DNA from: Ehretia macrophylla
Taxonomy: Eukaryota; Streptophyta; Magnoliopsida; Boraginales; Ehretiaceae
Length of the DNA: 64,000 nucleotides
Direction: 5' to 3'
Assembly (NCBI GenBank): GCA_037974665.1
Contig: CM075765.1
Location: 14,441,501-14,505,500, forward strand
Positions 37,152 to 49,380 of the stretch are shown here, one piece after another (the stretch's first letter is position 1; each line of letters begins with the position of its first letter). The notes under the pieces were generated by a model. That model worked only from the letters and a program-made list of their open reading frames with translations, searched no databases and was not told the DNA's origin. The position numbers and the translations under genes are program-made.

Positions 37152-37541
37152 CTACCAGTTTGTTTCCATGTTTCTTACAAGAGAGAACTGAATAGCGGGA
37201 GTAGCAGCAACAATTGTTCGGATGTCTTCAATGACACCAAGTAGCTTCCAATCCACCTGAGCATTAGGTGTAGTGACTGCCTTAAAGATCACCTTAACAT
37301 CATTCTCTATTATGATGTTAGGTGAGCAAAATTGCCTAGCCAGGATGCAAACAGTGCACCAGGCTGTGGCTTTACCCATAGAGGCTGAGCAAGACGAAAA
37401 ACTCCAGACATTTCCATCCACAAGATTACTATTATGGTCTCTATAATTTTTCAGATGAATTATGACCAAAACAAATTTGAGAATTGATGGTTGATGCATG
37501 AGGAGGAATGATAATAGGGTGGGTATATGGTGAGAATACAT
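37152..37541 (-). pseudogene. RNase H-like fragment (LINE-derived)
   Basis: An open stretch whose second half reads like the plant RVT_3 RNase H domain found at the end of non-LTR retroelement proteins: ATAWCTVCILARQFCSPNII, then ENDVKVIF and DIRTIVAATPAIQFSLVRN. The upstream reverse transcriptase is absent and the N-terminal half has no match I know. It is probably a decayed LINE or captured RNase H fragment. Confidence 0.5.
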
Positions 37542-37879
37542 TTGTGTCTCGTCTTGTTACTTAAAAAATCACTCTAAGGTCCATTTTTCCCCTACGCCTG
37601 TACCTAATCCTTCACGCCAGCTCTATTCATCAGGAATGAAAACTATCCGAGCATTTTTTGTCATTTTTTTAAATCATGCAACATATTTGATGGTGTTGTC
37701 ATAGTCGACGTGTATAAAACTTCTAAATATTTATTTATCAATCAAGATTATTACTCTCATGGACTCGAATTCAAGCTTGAATGACATGTCATGTGTAAAT
37801 TAATTAAGCTCAATAAGTATTTTAATACATATAGCTTGGTTATGCTCATAGATTAAAATCAGTTGAGGAGTAACTGCAG

Positions 37880-38092
37880 TACTTCTAAATATTTTCTTAA
37901 ATTTTGTACTAGTCGTAATTGTTGATTAGAAAATATTTTTCAGTTAACTAATTTTTTGGTGTTGCTAAACACCGGAAAAATAAGCAAAAGCAGTCGCAAT
38001 TATTGACTGAAAAATATTTTTTAGTTGACTAATTTTTTGATATTATCAAACGTTAAAAAATTAAGAAAATATTTTATGGCAAACAAACGGAG
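37880..38092. mobile_element. Partial MITE related to 2861-3536
   Basis: Ends TATTTTATGGCAAACAAACGG, matching the 3' end of the MITE at 2861-3536. The inner part repeats GAAAATATTTTTCAGTTAACTA twice (37929 and 38009 regions). No opposite end is seen. Confidence 0.6.
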
Positions 38093-38238
38093 CCCTAAAG
38101 TGTCGTTGACTTCCTTCCCCATCTAGTAGAAGCACACCGTCGTTTATCCTACTCGAGTCTTGATTGGCTAATAGTATTTACGTCATTGCATTCGTGTCAA
38201 TTCTGTGAGTCATTGAGCACAAGCATTAAATATAAACA

Positions 38239-38764
38239 GGTGAATAGTCCTAGGCCCTTATGTGGTCAAGGGAAACTAGCTAAAAGCCCTATGTGCTCCA
38301 AAAACTATAGCCGAACCCCTTTGTAGTCCACCCGTTGATGCACACCGCCCCCCTCTGTCAAATTTTTCGTCAAAACTGACGGAATGTGTACCACAAGCGA
38401 ATAAAATGTAATTTTTATTGGTTTTTAACATACTTGACAATAAATAATAGTAATAATTGAAAAAAAATTAAAAATTAAAATAAAAAAATACAAATAGCTT
38501 TCATCGTTGAATTTGAAACAACAATGAAAGTTGTTTGTATTTTATTATTAAATATGCTAAAAATCATTAAATACGTTAAAAATCATTAAAAATTACACTT
38601 TTCGCCCGTTTGTCACATTTTCCGTAAATAATAACAAAAAATTTAAAGAAAAGAGGTGATGTGTATTAACAAGTGAACCACAAAAAAATCCAACTATAAT
38701 TTTAAAGTACAAAAAAATCATAATTAATTTCACTTAATTACAAGGAATTTCAGGACTATTCACC
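38239..38764. mobile_element. Nearly palindromic long-TIR element
   Basis: Starts GGTGAATAGTCCT and ends AGGACTATTCACC. The inverted ends run about 190 bp each at low identity (roughly two-thirds by eye), so most of the 526 bp is one imperfect palindrome. The left end has CCCTTATGTGGTC, CCCTATGTGCTCC and CCCCTTTGTAGTCC at 38255, 38287 and 38316, the ~30-bp spacing seen in the other long-TIR elements. No clean target duplication. Confidence 0.7.
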
Positions 38765-39597
38765 CACTATAGACGGGTCAAGATGGAGTTACTTATCTTG
38801 TTCGATTGAGCATTTACTCATGTTTGTCTAATCCTTATGGCATTTAGTCGTGGTCGTTCATCATCATTCCCTATCGAGGCCCTCGTGCTCCCTTTATGCA
38901 GTCTATGATAACCTATCAGATTCTCAGCCTAAGCCCTAATGTTTACGTTGTTAGAAATAATGTTGTCCACATGTCAATAATAGGGGCTTGTGATTTTATT
39001 AGATAACTATTTATTTAATTATTTAATAGGTTTAATAATATAAATTAAATGTTTAAATTTTTATTTAAGATTTTGCATCAAAATATTATAATAAATCAAG
39101 GTACACATTTTTTTTATGAACTGTGAAAATCATAAATTTTTTAATTTTTTTATTTTTTTATTTTTTTTATATATAATTATTTACACATAAATCATTAAAA
39201 TATTCTCACATACGTTACTGGCCTTGAGCCACTACTCAATCGCGTGGTACCAAGGGGCCTTTTTCTACCCGTCATTTTTGTTTGCCTATGCCACTTGTCA
39301 ACTTGCCTCTTTCACCATCTCTTTTTGTGGGTTGGTTCAACTTGCCTATGTCAACTTGCCACTTGCTTAATCCCCTAACCTATTTCAATCTTATCCCTAT
39401 TGATCCTTGCTTCATATTGGCTTGATCTGCCTCTGTTGGAATTTCGATATGGACTAATTTTGCTATCTATGATAGGTGTCTTTGTTAATCTAAGTCTAAC
39501 GTCTCCTATATTTGGTCAATTAGTGTAAAGTAAAATTGTTTATTTATTTATAAAGGAGAAGTAAGGTAGCTAAGTTTACCATCCTTTAAGATACAAG
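38765..39597. other. Spacer, no gene seen
   Basis: AT-rich sequence. 39250-39420 repeats phrases such as CAACTTGCC and GCCACTTG, without an open frame. Confidence 0.4.
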
Positions 39598-39965
39598 CTT
39601 TGTTGGACTTAATTTTTAAATATTTTATGTGAATTTAAAAATAGAAACTAATTTGTTTGGCTCATATTTAAAAGTACTTTTAAATAAAAGTTAAAATAAA
39701 AAAAAATAAAAAATAAGAAGCTCAAAATTAGAACTTTTGAAAAAAAATTTTGCAAAACTGTTTTATATAATGCGAAAAACTATTTTTTTTTTAAATATAC
39801 GCCTCTATATTTTTAAAAATCCAATATTACCCTCAAAATTTTTAAAAGCTCAACAATGTCAGACATAGGTCAAACAATCAACGACTTTTGTTCAACAATA
39901 CTTCTTACCACAACTCTACAACTCAAAAATTAAAATTTTACAAATAAGTCAAACAAAGCTCAGTC
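39598..39965. mobile_element. Dispersed ~370-bp MITE, copy 2
   Basis: Aligns with 36735-37125 in the same orientation, from GTTGGACTTAATTTTT to AAGTCAAACAAAGCTC. The copies differ at many sites, so both are old. Confidence 0.7.
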
Positions 39966-40284
39966 TCACACGTCTAGCTTGAATGATCTAGATACATGAG
40001 GTGAATCTTTGATTTTTAGTTTCAAGTCTTACTACTATCCTAACTCACATTCTTAAGATGAACTCATAGGTCGGAGAAATGTATTAGTTCAAGGTAAATG
40101 TAGCTCAATGCACTACCCAATTGCCAGATATAAAGAAAATAAAAAAGAAAAATTCCTTTAAAACACTATTGAGAATAAAGTTTAAAAATGGAGAATGACA
40201 TCTTGCCCCTTGAGTTTTAAACTATATGTCAAACAAATACCTAAAACTTTTTTTTAAAGAATTACTTTATTAACTATATTTACA

Positions 40285-40687
40285 CCTTGTTTGGATTGCA
40301 AATTTTAAAGGAAATGAAAGGATGGGAAGGGATTAATCCCTCCCCTTGTTTGGATTGCAATTTTAAAGGAGGAAAAAGTTATGGAGGGGTTCTAAAAACT
40401 CTTCATTTCCTTTAATGATAATGATTTTGTAAGCCTTCTAAAATTAAGTTTTTTTTTAAAGGAAAGAAAAGTTTTTTTTTTTTTGTCATTACACATCTCA
40501 TGGTTATGAAAATAAAAAGGGTACTTAAGTAATTTTATATTTAAAATTATCATTTCAATTTTTTTCCTTCTCCAATCCAAATAAAAAAATCATATAATCA
40601 TTTCCTTTCTTTTCCATTATTAATTTTTTTGCAATCCAAACTAGGTAATTCATTTATTTACCTTTCCTTCGTGCAATCCAAACAAGG
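40285..40687. mobile_element. MITE with CCTTGTTTGGATTGCA ends
   Basis: Left end CCTTGTTTGGATTGCAAATT; right end TGCAATCCAAACAAGG. The terminal motif occurs a second time inside each end (40343 and 40632 regions), giving doubled TIRs. About 400 bp, non-coding. Confidence 0.8.
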
Positions 40688-41020
40688 GGTTAATGTGATT
40701 GGCCATCTCTAATTTTTTTTTTTTTTTTGGTTACATTAGAGGCTAAGACATAACTTCATCTCTAATTGTTAACTTTGTGTCTTTTTTGCAATCACATTTA
40801 TACCCGTGAGCCTCAAGCAAAATTTCTAATTTGCCCCTCTAGTTTAATAAATTTTACCATATTTCACCCTTTTTAAAAAATTAAGTGTTATTTAACTATT
40901 AATTTTAAGTTAGAGGACAAACAAGCTATTTAGGTTTCAAATGAATTTTAAACACCCGTTAAGCAAACAATATTACATACAATATATAAATACTCCCAAT
41001 GTACAAATAATTAATTAAAA

Positions 41021-41190
41021 GGGCTAATACCCCCATAGGTCCCTTATCTTTTCGTGTTGTGTCTATTTGGTCCCTTATGTTTAAAATGGTCATAGGTTGG
41101 TCCATTATCTTTATATTTTATGTCACCGTTAGTCTTTTGGTCATTTTTGTAACGATTTTGGCATGTGCATTGCGCGTGATAGGTAATTTT
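41021..41190 (+). mobile_element. Single end of a long-TIR element
   Basis: GGGCTAATACCCCCATAGGTCC starts a stretch with three GGTCCCTTAT-like motifs at 41039, 41070 and 41099, then CACCGTTAG. This is the same layout as the inverted ends at 19783, 34530 and 62278. I found no mirrored partner downstream, so it is a truncated or rearranged copy. Confidence 0.5.
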
Positions 41191-42122
41191 ATAATTTTAG
41201 AAGGGCAAAATCGTCAACACAAATATTTAACTCTTATATTAGCCATGATCTTTGATTATTCACCCATTTTGATACCCATTTACAATCTCTAACTCTCAAA
41301 TCCCTAATTTCCAAATTTGAAACCGTAATCCCTACCCCCAAATCCAAATACATATTCCATCAATATAAGAGGCGTGATTCCATCATTTGTATTGCATCAA
41401 TTGTCGCCTCTGCATACAAATACATATGTACATACAAATACTTATATACATACAGAAACATCTATACACACAAACACACACACACACATATACATGTACT
41501 TGTACTTATGGCTATCGAAATCCTTAGTTTATATTGCGAAGTGCAAGAGATGACTTCATGGCTGTGAGGTGTAAGAGGTGACTTCGTGGGTGAGAAGAAA
41601 AAAAGACAACTTCGTGTGGAGCTACTTTGAAGTTCTGTCATTAACTGACTTAGTACATGTGTGGAGGTGTATGGCTGCACGCGGGAGTTTATTAGATAAA
41701 TAGTCAAAAATTTTATGCACAAAATTTTCCTAAAAATTCAAAAGTAATTATAATTTTTGTTTGAATTGTCCAAGATCAAAGAATAATTTCAACCCAAAGA
41801 AATGCAAATCAAATAATATTTTACACCAAAAAAAGAAAAAATAAAATAAAATCATGATAAGCGACTAGAATAGAGACTAAAACTTTTATTTTTTTCTACC
41901 TAAAATTAGGTGGAATGGTCAAGAAAATTTTTTGTAAGTTCGAAGTATGTCTTTTGACGTGGATTTATATTATTAAAAAAGAATAAAACTATTTTCTTGT
42001 CTTCAATTTTACTTGCTTTTTTCTTGGCTACATTCCAACCTTTGAGTCCACGCCATTGCCCATTCGGGCTTTCCTCGATTACCAAGACGTCATCGTATTA
42101 TTGCTCGTTAGTCCGCTGAGAA
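41191..42122. other. ROCK1 upstream spacer
   Basis: It contains CA repeats (41467-41490) and AT-rich sequence. GACGTCAT near 42087 is an ACGT-core motif close to the ROCK1 start. No gene is seen. Confidence 0.4.
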
Positions 42123-45100
42123 ATGGCGGCGAAGAAGCCCAAAGCTCTGAAGCCCGCATCAGTTTACCCGAACTCGAGCCCGAACAAGAAGGTTTGGCTC
42201 TTCTCTATGCTCCTCACCCTCCAGTACGGCGCGCAGCCTTTGATCTCCAAACGTTTCGTCAGGTTCATTTTCCAATTTTTATTTTTCTCTTTAATTTTTA
42301 TCATTTTGCTATTTCATGGCCTAATTTTTCACATTCCACATTGGTGCATAACATCTTTATAATTTAGTGACGTAGTTTACTAAATAATAACTCGGGTTAA
42401 TTATTTTAGACAATTTTAGACCGTGAATGTTGAGGGCCAAGACATGTATTCTTAACAGTAGTCAGTTCCTGCAAGTTCTAGGCTTGGAGCGTGACGCTAT
42501 TATTCATCTTATTTTTAGAGTACTGTTGTTCTGATATGGGTCCTTTTCTCTCTTAAAATTGAAATTCAAAGTACTTTGTAAGTGTTCTTTTACCCTTTCC
42601 CCGAAAGGGAGTTGAACCTGTGACGTAGCGTGGGACAATGTGGCCACTCCCCTAATCGGCCATGGAACTCCCTGTCCACGAAGGGGGTCGAATACCTATT
42701 ATAGCGCGGGGAAATGTGGTAACTCCTCTAATTGACCAATGGAGATCGCTGTCCACCGAGGGAGTCGAATCCATTAATCAGCGTGGGAAGTTGTGGCCAC
42801 TGGACTACTCGGCCAATAGCTAATAGAGGTCCCTTTCAAAGTGACTTTGAAGTTTGATTGTTTGAGGTGTGTTAAGATAAAGGTGTTGAGACCCAAGATA
42901 TGCAAATTTGGTTTATAAGTTTATCTCTTACCCTTTACTATATTGTGTGACAGTATTTTATTACTCCTTTTACTAATTTATGTCGGACTCATGGTAGTTT
43001 AGAATACGTATTATGGTGTTAAAAGTCTTGAGCTTTTTGCTGGTAGTTGATGAATGTGTGTTCCGACTAGATTGTTTGAAAGGATCGTTTTCTAGTTGGA
43101 ATTTTTTTCTTAACAAAGGTGGCGAGTAGAATTACGTGGGTGCAAATTTGAACTTCAGCATAATTGATAGGAAACAGTCAATGTATTGGAAGCTGTGATC
43201 TTCTGGTTGCTTGTCATATTTCCTATATTACTAAACTAGTCCCTATTATTGAGCACAGAATCCAACTGCATAAACCATTTGGGTTAGCTTTTGTTTCGGG
43301 AACTCAAACAAATTGGTGAAAATTGGAAAGGAGTATGTTAAGACAGTTGAACTATACTTGCTAGCTGTTTGTTCATGAGTTGAATGGTTTCACCTCTCAT
43401 GCTGTGATTAGGCTGTGCTATTTCCGACTGGTCCTGCAAGTTTTCCACTTGAAAGAAAATATTTTCTACTTGAAATGTTTCCTCAGAATTGAAGTTCATA
43501 ATTGTGTAGTTTTCCACCACTTTAATCTTATGAAGCTTTATCTAGACAAATAAGCTCTATTGTGCCAACATGAGAGAGAGTTAATTTTCCTGTTTTTTCA
43601 TGAGCATCTTTGGACCAAAAGATTAAGAATTCGAGATAGAAAGAAAGATTGCTATAAAGTGCCAACATGAGAGTTATTCACTTGTACATGCACCTCGTAC
43701 TTCCTCTTCAAACTTACTTGCCAATTCTTAAGTTCTATTCTTCCTGCAGGCGAGAGGTGATTGTGACTTCATCCGTTCTGTCATGTGAGGTGGTGAAGGT
43801 AATTACCTTTTTCCTCATCTAATAATCTTTATTTTCTATCTCTTGCTTTATAATCTCTCTTTATGGTTTTCAGGTAATTTGTGCTCTTCTTCTCATGACA
43901 AAAGAAGGTAGTTTGAAGAAGATTTTCAAGGAGTGGACTTTGCTTGGATCTTTGACTGCATCAGGATTACCAGCTGCTATTTATGCTCTGCAAAATAGCT
44001 TATTGCAGATTTCGTACAGAAATCTTGATTCACTTACATTTTCAATACTGAATCAAACAAAACTAATCTTCACAGCCTTGTTTACTTATATCATATTAAG
44101 GTACGTGGTAATTTGTCAGACAAGTTGCTACTCCATAAGTTTGTCAATTAGTTTTGTCTCTGCATGGTACATGATTTTTTGGTCTTGTTCATCGTCTTTG
44201 CTTGAAATCCTTTCTGCCATTTGTGTGCATGTTTCATCACCAATTGCTTCTTTTGCAACTGCTGAGAGCGTCTTTGACATCACAGTCATCAATTTAGTGT
44301 ATAACCATTTGCGGATATATATGTAACTGAGGCTGGGAAAATGGTACCTCACACTTAGCCAACCTAACATCTGCGCCATAGGCACTGCGGCTCTCCAAAC
44401 ATTCTTCAGAGGTCATGCCAAATAAGAATCTTATCTAAGTAGTTCCCTACGCCTTTACTGTTGGCGGCGCTCAAATGAATGAAATGAGGCCAATTCAAAG
44501 TAAAAATAAGAAAGTTCTTTTTTATTTTTTTACAAGTACTGAAACATAGTGATAGGCATATTGTAAAGAAGATATAATGCCTTGTAGATTTTATGATTCC
44601 CCAAAAAAAATTTAAGGCAAAGCCCTGGATCCACCCCTATGCAGTGGTGTAGAACTCAAGTAAACTTTTACTCATGAAAGCCATGAAAGATATGGGTTTG
44701 GTTTCTGTTGGAGGTCAATTCTTCAGCTCAATATTGGAATTTCTATTGCCTGTAAACTTTTAGCAATCCTTCTCTTTTTTTCCTCCGGAAACTACAGATT
44801 TCTTTTTGATCCATTTCTTGGCGGTACTCCATGTGATCTGCACTTTTTCTGCTAGCCTTCCACCCATACCCTCCTGGGCCTAGCAAATGGGTGGGAATGA
44901 ACGCGATAATCATCATATGTCGTAGTGTGTTTTACCTCTAATAATAATCTCATATTGACTGCAGATCATTTGCTTTAAGATGGACCTTGCAAAAACCACT
45001 TTTGTTAAAATTATGCATTCAATTTTTGCTATATGGGGTTTCTGAGAAGCTTGTCTTTTCATTTCTTGGCCTGCAATTTATAGGCAGAAGCAATCAATTC

Positions 45101-46798
45101 AACAAATTGGGGCTCTTTTCTTGTTAATAATTGCAGCTGTCCTTCTAAGCATTGGTGAAGGCTCCAGCAAAGGTTCTAGTTCTGGCAATCCTGATGAAAC
45201 CTTATTTTATGGAATTATCCCAGTGTTAGTTGCTTCTGTCCTCTCTGGTTTGGCCTCTGCATTGTGTCAATGGGCTTCTCAGGTACAGAAAGCTTGTTTA
45301 TATCTTTGTCTAGGTGAAATATTTTGAGGTTTAGTCATTTTATTTTTTAATTGGCTTCTCTTCCAATACAGGTTAAGAAACACACGTCATACCTGATGAC
45401 GGTGGAGATGTCCATAATTGGAAGCTTGTGTTTGCTGGCTAGTTCTTACAAATCTCCAGATGGAGAAGCAATCAAGCAGCATGGATTTTTTTATGCGTGG
45501 ACTCCACTAACACTGGTAACGAGATTTGTTGTAGCATAATGTTTTTGGCATATCAAGGAACTGCTTCATGGATGAAGGAGTGAAAATTATGAAAGAAGCT
45601 AATTTCTCACGTAGGATAGGAAAGGAAACAAGATATGGTCAAGATCTCAATCTCAAATTAGTCTTTCTTAATTTTTTTTTCTCTGGTAGAGTTACTTTTG
45701 TAATATTTCTATGTTCATATAATTTATCTTGGATATTCAATATGGAGAATATTTCAAGTTAAAGATTAAAAACAAGTCTTGCCTGTCTATTATAGAGTCC
45801 TTCGTTCAGCTCAATATTTTAAAATGGATGAATGGGTTTATATTCTTCCCTATAAGGTCGTGACATCACTTTTTCTGGTATGTCTTGACCGTTGCTCATA
45901 TGAGAGAAAAAGATGATGAATCATTATATGTCAAAATAAGTGGTGTCCGTTTATTTGAAAGGATCAATATAGGCATGATCATAAGCTAATTTATATCACT
46001 TGCTGATGCTTCAGAATAAGATATTCGATTACGTTGATGCAGATACCTGTAATACTCAATGCTGCTGGTGGAATACTTGTTGGTCTCGTGACATCTTATG
46101 CTGGTGGTGTTCGAAAGGTGAGTTTGACATTAGAGACTTTCATTGGTTTGTAGGATACGAGACATAAGATCCTAATTTGGTATCTGACCTTCTCAAGCTC
46201 ACCTTTTCTATTTGCCACAGGTTGATTGACCGAAAGAAGACACACACACCCCACAAAAATCCCCACTTCAATAAATTTTATGTTCGTGACCCTAAGAAAA
46301 CATTCCTATATAACGAGCATGGATGTCTGATATTCTTACGAAATGTTGTGACTTATGTTTTACTGTAATTTGTTGCCTCTACGAAAGAGAGAGCCCTACT
46401 TTCATTTTGCTTGCAAATTCTTTTACAACTGCAAAGATGAGTCTTTGACACACACATATACATGCATATATGATCCCTGCAATCTGAGTGCATATAGGGG
46501 GGAGTAGGCCATTTTAGCTGCCATCCAGCTCCAGAGTGATAATTTCTCCACGACATTTTGTTTTGGGAATTTTCAGCTTTTACCTGTATCTTCTATTGTT
46601 AGTTACTATCTGATGCTTTATTTCTACTGAATGCAGGGATTCGTTATTGTGTCCGCGCTTCTTGTCACAGCTTTGTTACAGTTCATCTTTGACGGAAAAC
46701 CACCTTCCTTCTACTGTCTGGTGGCACTTCCGCTGGTGATGACTAGCATATCAATATATCAGAAGTACCCCTACCTCATCAAAAAGAAGGAATCATGA
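42123..46798 (+). CDS. ROCK1: UDP-GlcNAc/UDP-GalNAc transporter, ROCK1 type (ER)
   Basis: Nucleotide-sugar transporter of 331 residues from 7 exons: 42123-42262, 43750-43798, 43874-44100, 45084-45282, 45372-45515, 46043-46117 and 46637-46798, all GT/AG with phases that close. It has the ~10 hydrophobic segments of the NST family. Strong family blocks are LTLQYGAQPLISKR, SGLPAAIYALQNSLLQISYR, ILNQTKLIFTA, VASVLSGLASALCQWASQ and GILVGLVTSYAGGVRKG. The Arabidopsis relative ROCK1 is ER-located, carries UDP-GlcNAc and UDP-GalNAc, and affects cytokinin levels. The C-terminus here is KKES, a textbook KKXX ER-retrieval signal. Intron 1 (1.5 kb) holds tandem tRNA-like repeats. The start is the first ATG before MAAKKPK. 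Confidence 0.94.
42605..42835 (-). repeat. Three tandem tRNA-like units (~76 bp)
   Basis: On the minus strand, three units each have a box A-like TGGCCGA-TAG segment and a box B-like GG-TTCGACTCCC segment (plus-strand GGGAGTCGAA-type starts at 42607, 42683 and 42760). The units diverge at many sites and no perfect cloverleaf is visible. They may be SINE heads or degraded tRNA genes multiplied in tandem. They lie in ROCK1 intron 1. Confidence 0.6.
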
Positions 46799-47936
46799 AT
46801 CGTAGAAGTTATAGAAGTCCGAGAACCATTAGGTTCACTCACATATTCAATAGGAGCGACTCGTACCCGCATTGATGGAGTTATGATATTTGCCCACTTT
46901 GTTAGGAGCATACTTTTGACTCCTAGGGTTGGATAGTGAGAAGACATTCTTTGCTTAATCAAAATTAACCACATTGATTGTGCAGGGTTGTGATTTTTCA
47001 AGAATGAAACAGTGCAGTGTATTAAGAATATTAGTTTGAATGATTGAAGAATACAAGAGCCTTGAGGCTACTATTATAGTTCATGCAAAACCATGACTAT
47101 AACATTTCTATTAATTAAAACTACTATCTTAGTATTATGATCGTGACGACTGTAGTCTCTGCTCCAACTTGGTGAGCAAAATAAGAGTGGTGTCACGGCC
47201 CGAGCCAAAAGGGCCTACAGTTAAACACACCTATTAGGTTGAGGCCCGCTACTTGGAGAAACTAACAAGAAGTCCAAAATTATAAACCATGTTAGCTCAT
47301 TTGCTTGTTGGAACACTTATAAAGAGTTATTCAACTCCATCTCCATAACACTGTTTGGTTTGGAAGTAATGGAGAAATGGGTAAGAAGGGAGTCATTCGT
47401 GCATACTGACTTTCTTATGGTTGCATTAATTGGTTTAACCGTACAACTAATTCTTCGTATGTTAATTTCAGTCTATATCTACATTAAGTTTAAAGAGAGT
47501 TTAACATACACAAAATGGTTTATGCACACCTTTAGTATTTTCCTCCGAACCCTAGACTTCTCTTCCTAGACTCTTACAATTATTAATACATGGATGCTTT
47601 CTATTGCTTGTTGTACTCTCACTATGTTGGTTTTGAGTAACTTGATGCTTTTTCCTCAAGTCTTGTACTGATCGTACACTCGATTTAAGAGTTTTATAAT
47701 CAGCCTTGTCCTTCAGTCATGTGATATTGCTGGAGCAGGTTCTTGCCCATTGCTTAAAATTCTCTGTTATTGCTCCTCGTGGGAGTGCGAGACATTTTTT
47801 TAGTCAAAGAGAGACAAAAGTAAATCATAGTAATCGAGAAATTTCATATAAAGGGTTCTCACTTAATGGATCAAATATGCAACAAATTGTTAGTGTGAAA
47901 ATTCCCTGAAAGTCGTTATTGATAGATTTGAAACTG
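46799..47936. other. ROCK1 3' UTR and spacer
   Basis: The first few hundred bases are probably ROCK1 3' UTR. No other gene is supported. 47189 begins TGTCACGGCCCGAGCC, which looks repeat-derived, but I cannot place it. Confidence 0.4.
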
Positions 47937-48340
47937 TAATATCCCACTTCGGTGGGAGACTGTGTGTTTGAGTAGTTTATAAGTGGGTGTTGTGAGTATA
48001 AGGAATAACTTAAATTAATCATTTTGGACCAGGGGTTAAGATAGTTATTTCTCATGCCTACAACACCAATCTCACTTGCAAGCTGCAGGTTTAGGGTTGG
48101 GCTCAAAGCGTGACAAAATAGTATTTAGAGCCCGTTATTAGCCAATGTGGCAATTAGGTACTATGCAGAGCCATCTCTTAAACTTGTAAGAGTTTGGTTG
48201 ATCATGAGTGTGTGTATCGCTGATAAAAACATTAGGTTCTTACTTAGATGTGAGTATAAGAAATAACTTGAGTTTCACGGTTTTGAACTAATAGAAAAGA
48301 GAGTTCAAATAATTGTTTCTTATACTTACAATATCAGTAA
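47937..48340. repeat. Paired hairpin modules with an snRNA-type USE/TATA motif
   Basis: Two imperfect hairpins (47986-48067; 48247-48336) share GTGAGTATAAGRAATAACTT on one arm and TATTTCTYATRCYTACAA on the other. In front of the first is ATCCCACTTCGG (47941), one base off the plant snRNA upstream element RTCCCACATCG, with TTTATAA starting 35 bp later (47976). Probably a repeat family; no snRNA body is recognised. Confidence 0.5.
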
Positions 48341-48763
48341 AAAAATAACACTTCATTATAAACTAATCACAACCTAGCTTTGAAAAGGTCCAAGGTTGAA
48401 TTGGAAACCTCTACTTTTTCTTTTTTTGGCTTCAAATTTTTGAGGAAAGGGAATTAGAGGATTAGTCTAATCTCTCCACACTCCTTCCAAAATTTATTTT
48501 GGCTTCTTTAAATTGAGAAAAAGTGAAGGGATGAAAATTGACGCGTGAAATATCGTAATTTGAAAAATATTGGATTTGTCAGTAATAAATATTAGTGTGA
48601 AATTTTTTTAACCAGGTCGAATTAATCAAAGAAGTTCTCGTATTGTGACTTGCATCACATGAGACATCATGTGCGTAACGGACGTCCGTCTAGGACAGCC
48701 GCAATATTGACCCGTCTAAACTATTACCTGTCAGTTTAACAAAATACCGAAATTACCCTCGCC

Positions 48764-48803
48764 TATAAAAAGAATCCCTAACTCTTGTTAATTGACGCTG
48801 CTA
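48764..48803 (+). promoter_or_regulatory. Core promoter (TATA box) of the 50-kb gene
   Basis: CCTATAAAAAG with TATAAAA at 48764-48770, followed ~30 bases later by the likely transcript start and an ATG at 48804. It is the only strong TATA box in front of the small gene at 50252-51041. The link requires a 5' UTR intron ending at TAG 50249-50251. Confidence 0.5.
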
Positions 48804-49092
48804 ATGCTTCAGCAACTGCTAACGACCACCAATTCCATCTCCATCTCCATCTCCATCTCCATCTCCGATCACCGTACGACATGCTTCTTCCGACATCACG
48901 TCCTTAAACGGCGGACTCAACGGCGGTGGCTCAGCGTCATCATCTTTCCCGGCAAGTCTCTCTTTCCGCCACCTATCTACACCATTAATCTACTTCAGTT
49001 TAATTTAATTTAATTTAATTTTGTTGATTCTTCCTTTCTTTCTTTCTTTTCTGCGTGTGCTTGTTTCGTAATCGTCATGTGTAAATGCCTTC

Positions 49093-49380
49093 ATTTGGTC
49101 CCTTTAATTTTGGCGAAAATAACAATTTGATTCCCTAACTTAAAAGACGTGCCTTTTAGGGTCCTTCTCGCATTTTCCATCAACTTTTTGTGGATAATTA
49201 ATTGAACATGTCATGCCAAATTAGTGAAAGAGCAACGGCTGAAAATAGACAAAAAATTGGTGAAGGACTCACGTTATCATAATTTAGTTAGTGAGAGGGC
49301 AAAAATGGTCATTTATGAAATTAGAGGACTAAATTGTCATTTCACCCAAAGTTAAGGGAATGACTATGAAGAGATCAAAT
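49093..49380. mobile_element. Short long-TIR element between the promoter and the 50-kb gene
   Basis: Left end ATTTGGTCCCTTTAATTTTGG; right end AAGTTAAGGGAATGACTATG ... GAGATCAAAT, mirrored. CCCTTTAATTTTGG-CGAAA and CCCTAACTTAAAAG repeat at roughly 30-40 bp spacing. About 290 bp, non-coding, low end identity. Confidence 0.6.

Noticed and set aside
47189-47240. TGTCACGGCCCGAGCC as the start of a solo LTR
   Set aside because: No matching end, target duplication or second copy in the window.
48804-49013. Open frame with (Ser-Ile)n from ATCTCC repeats as the true N-terminus of the 50-kb gene
   Set aside because: The only donor-like site (a GC type near 48952) does not put the next exon in frame. 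Kept as a likely 5' UTR exon instead.
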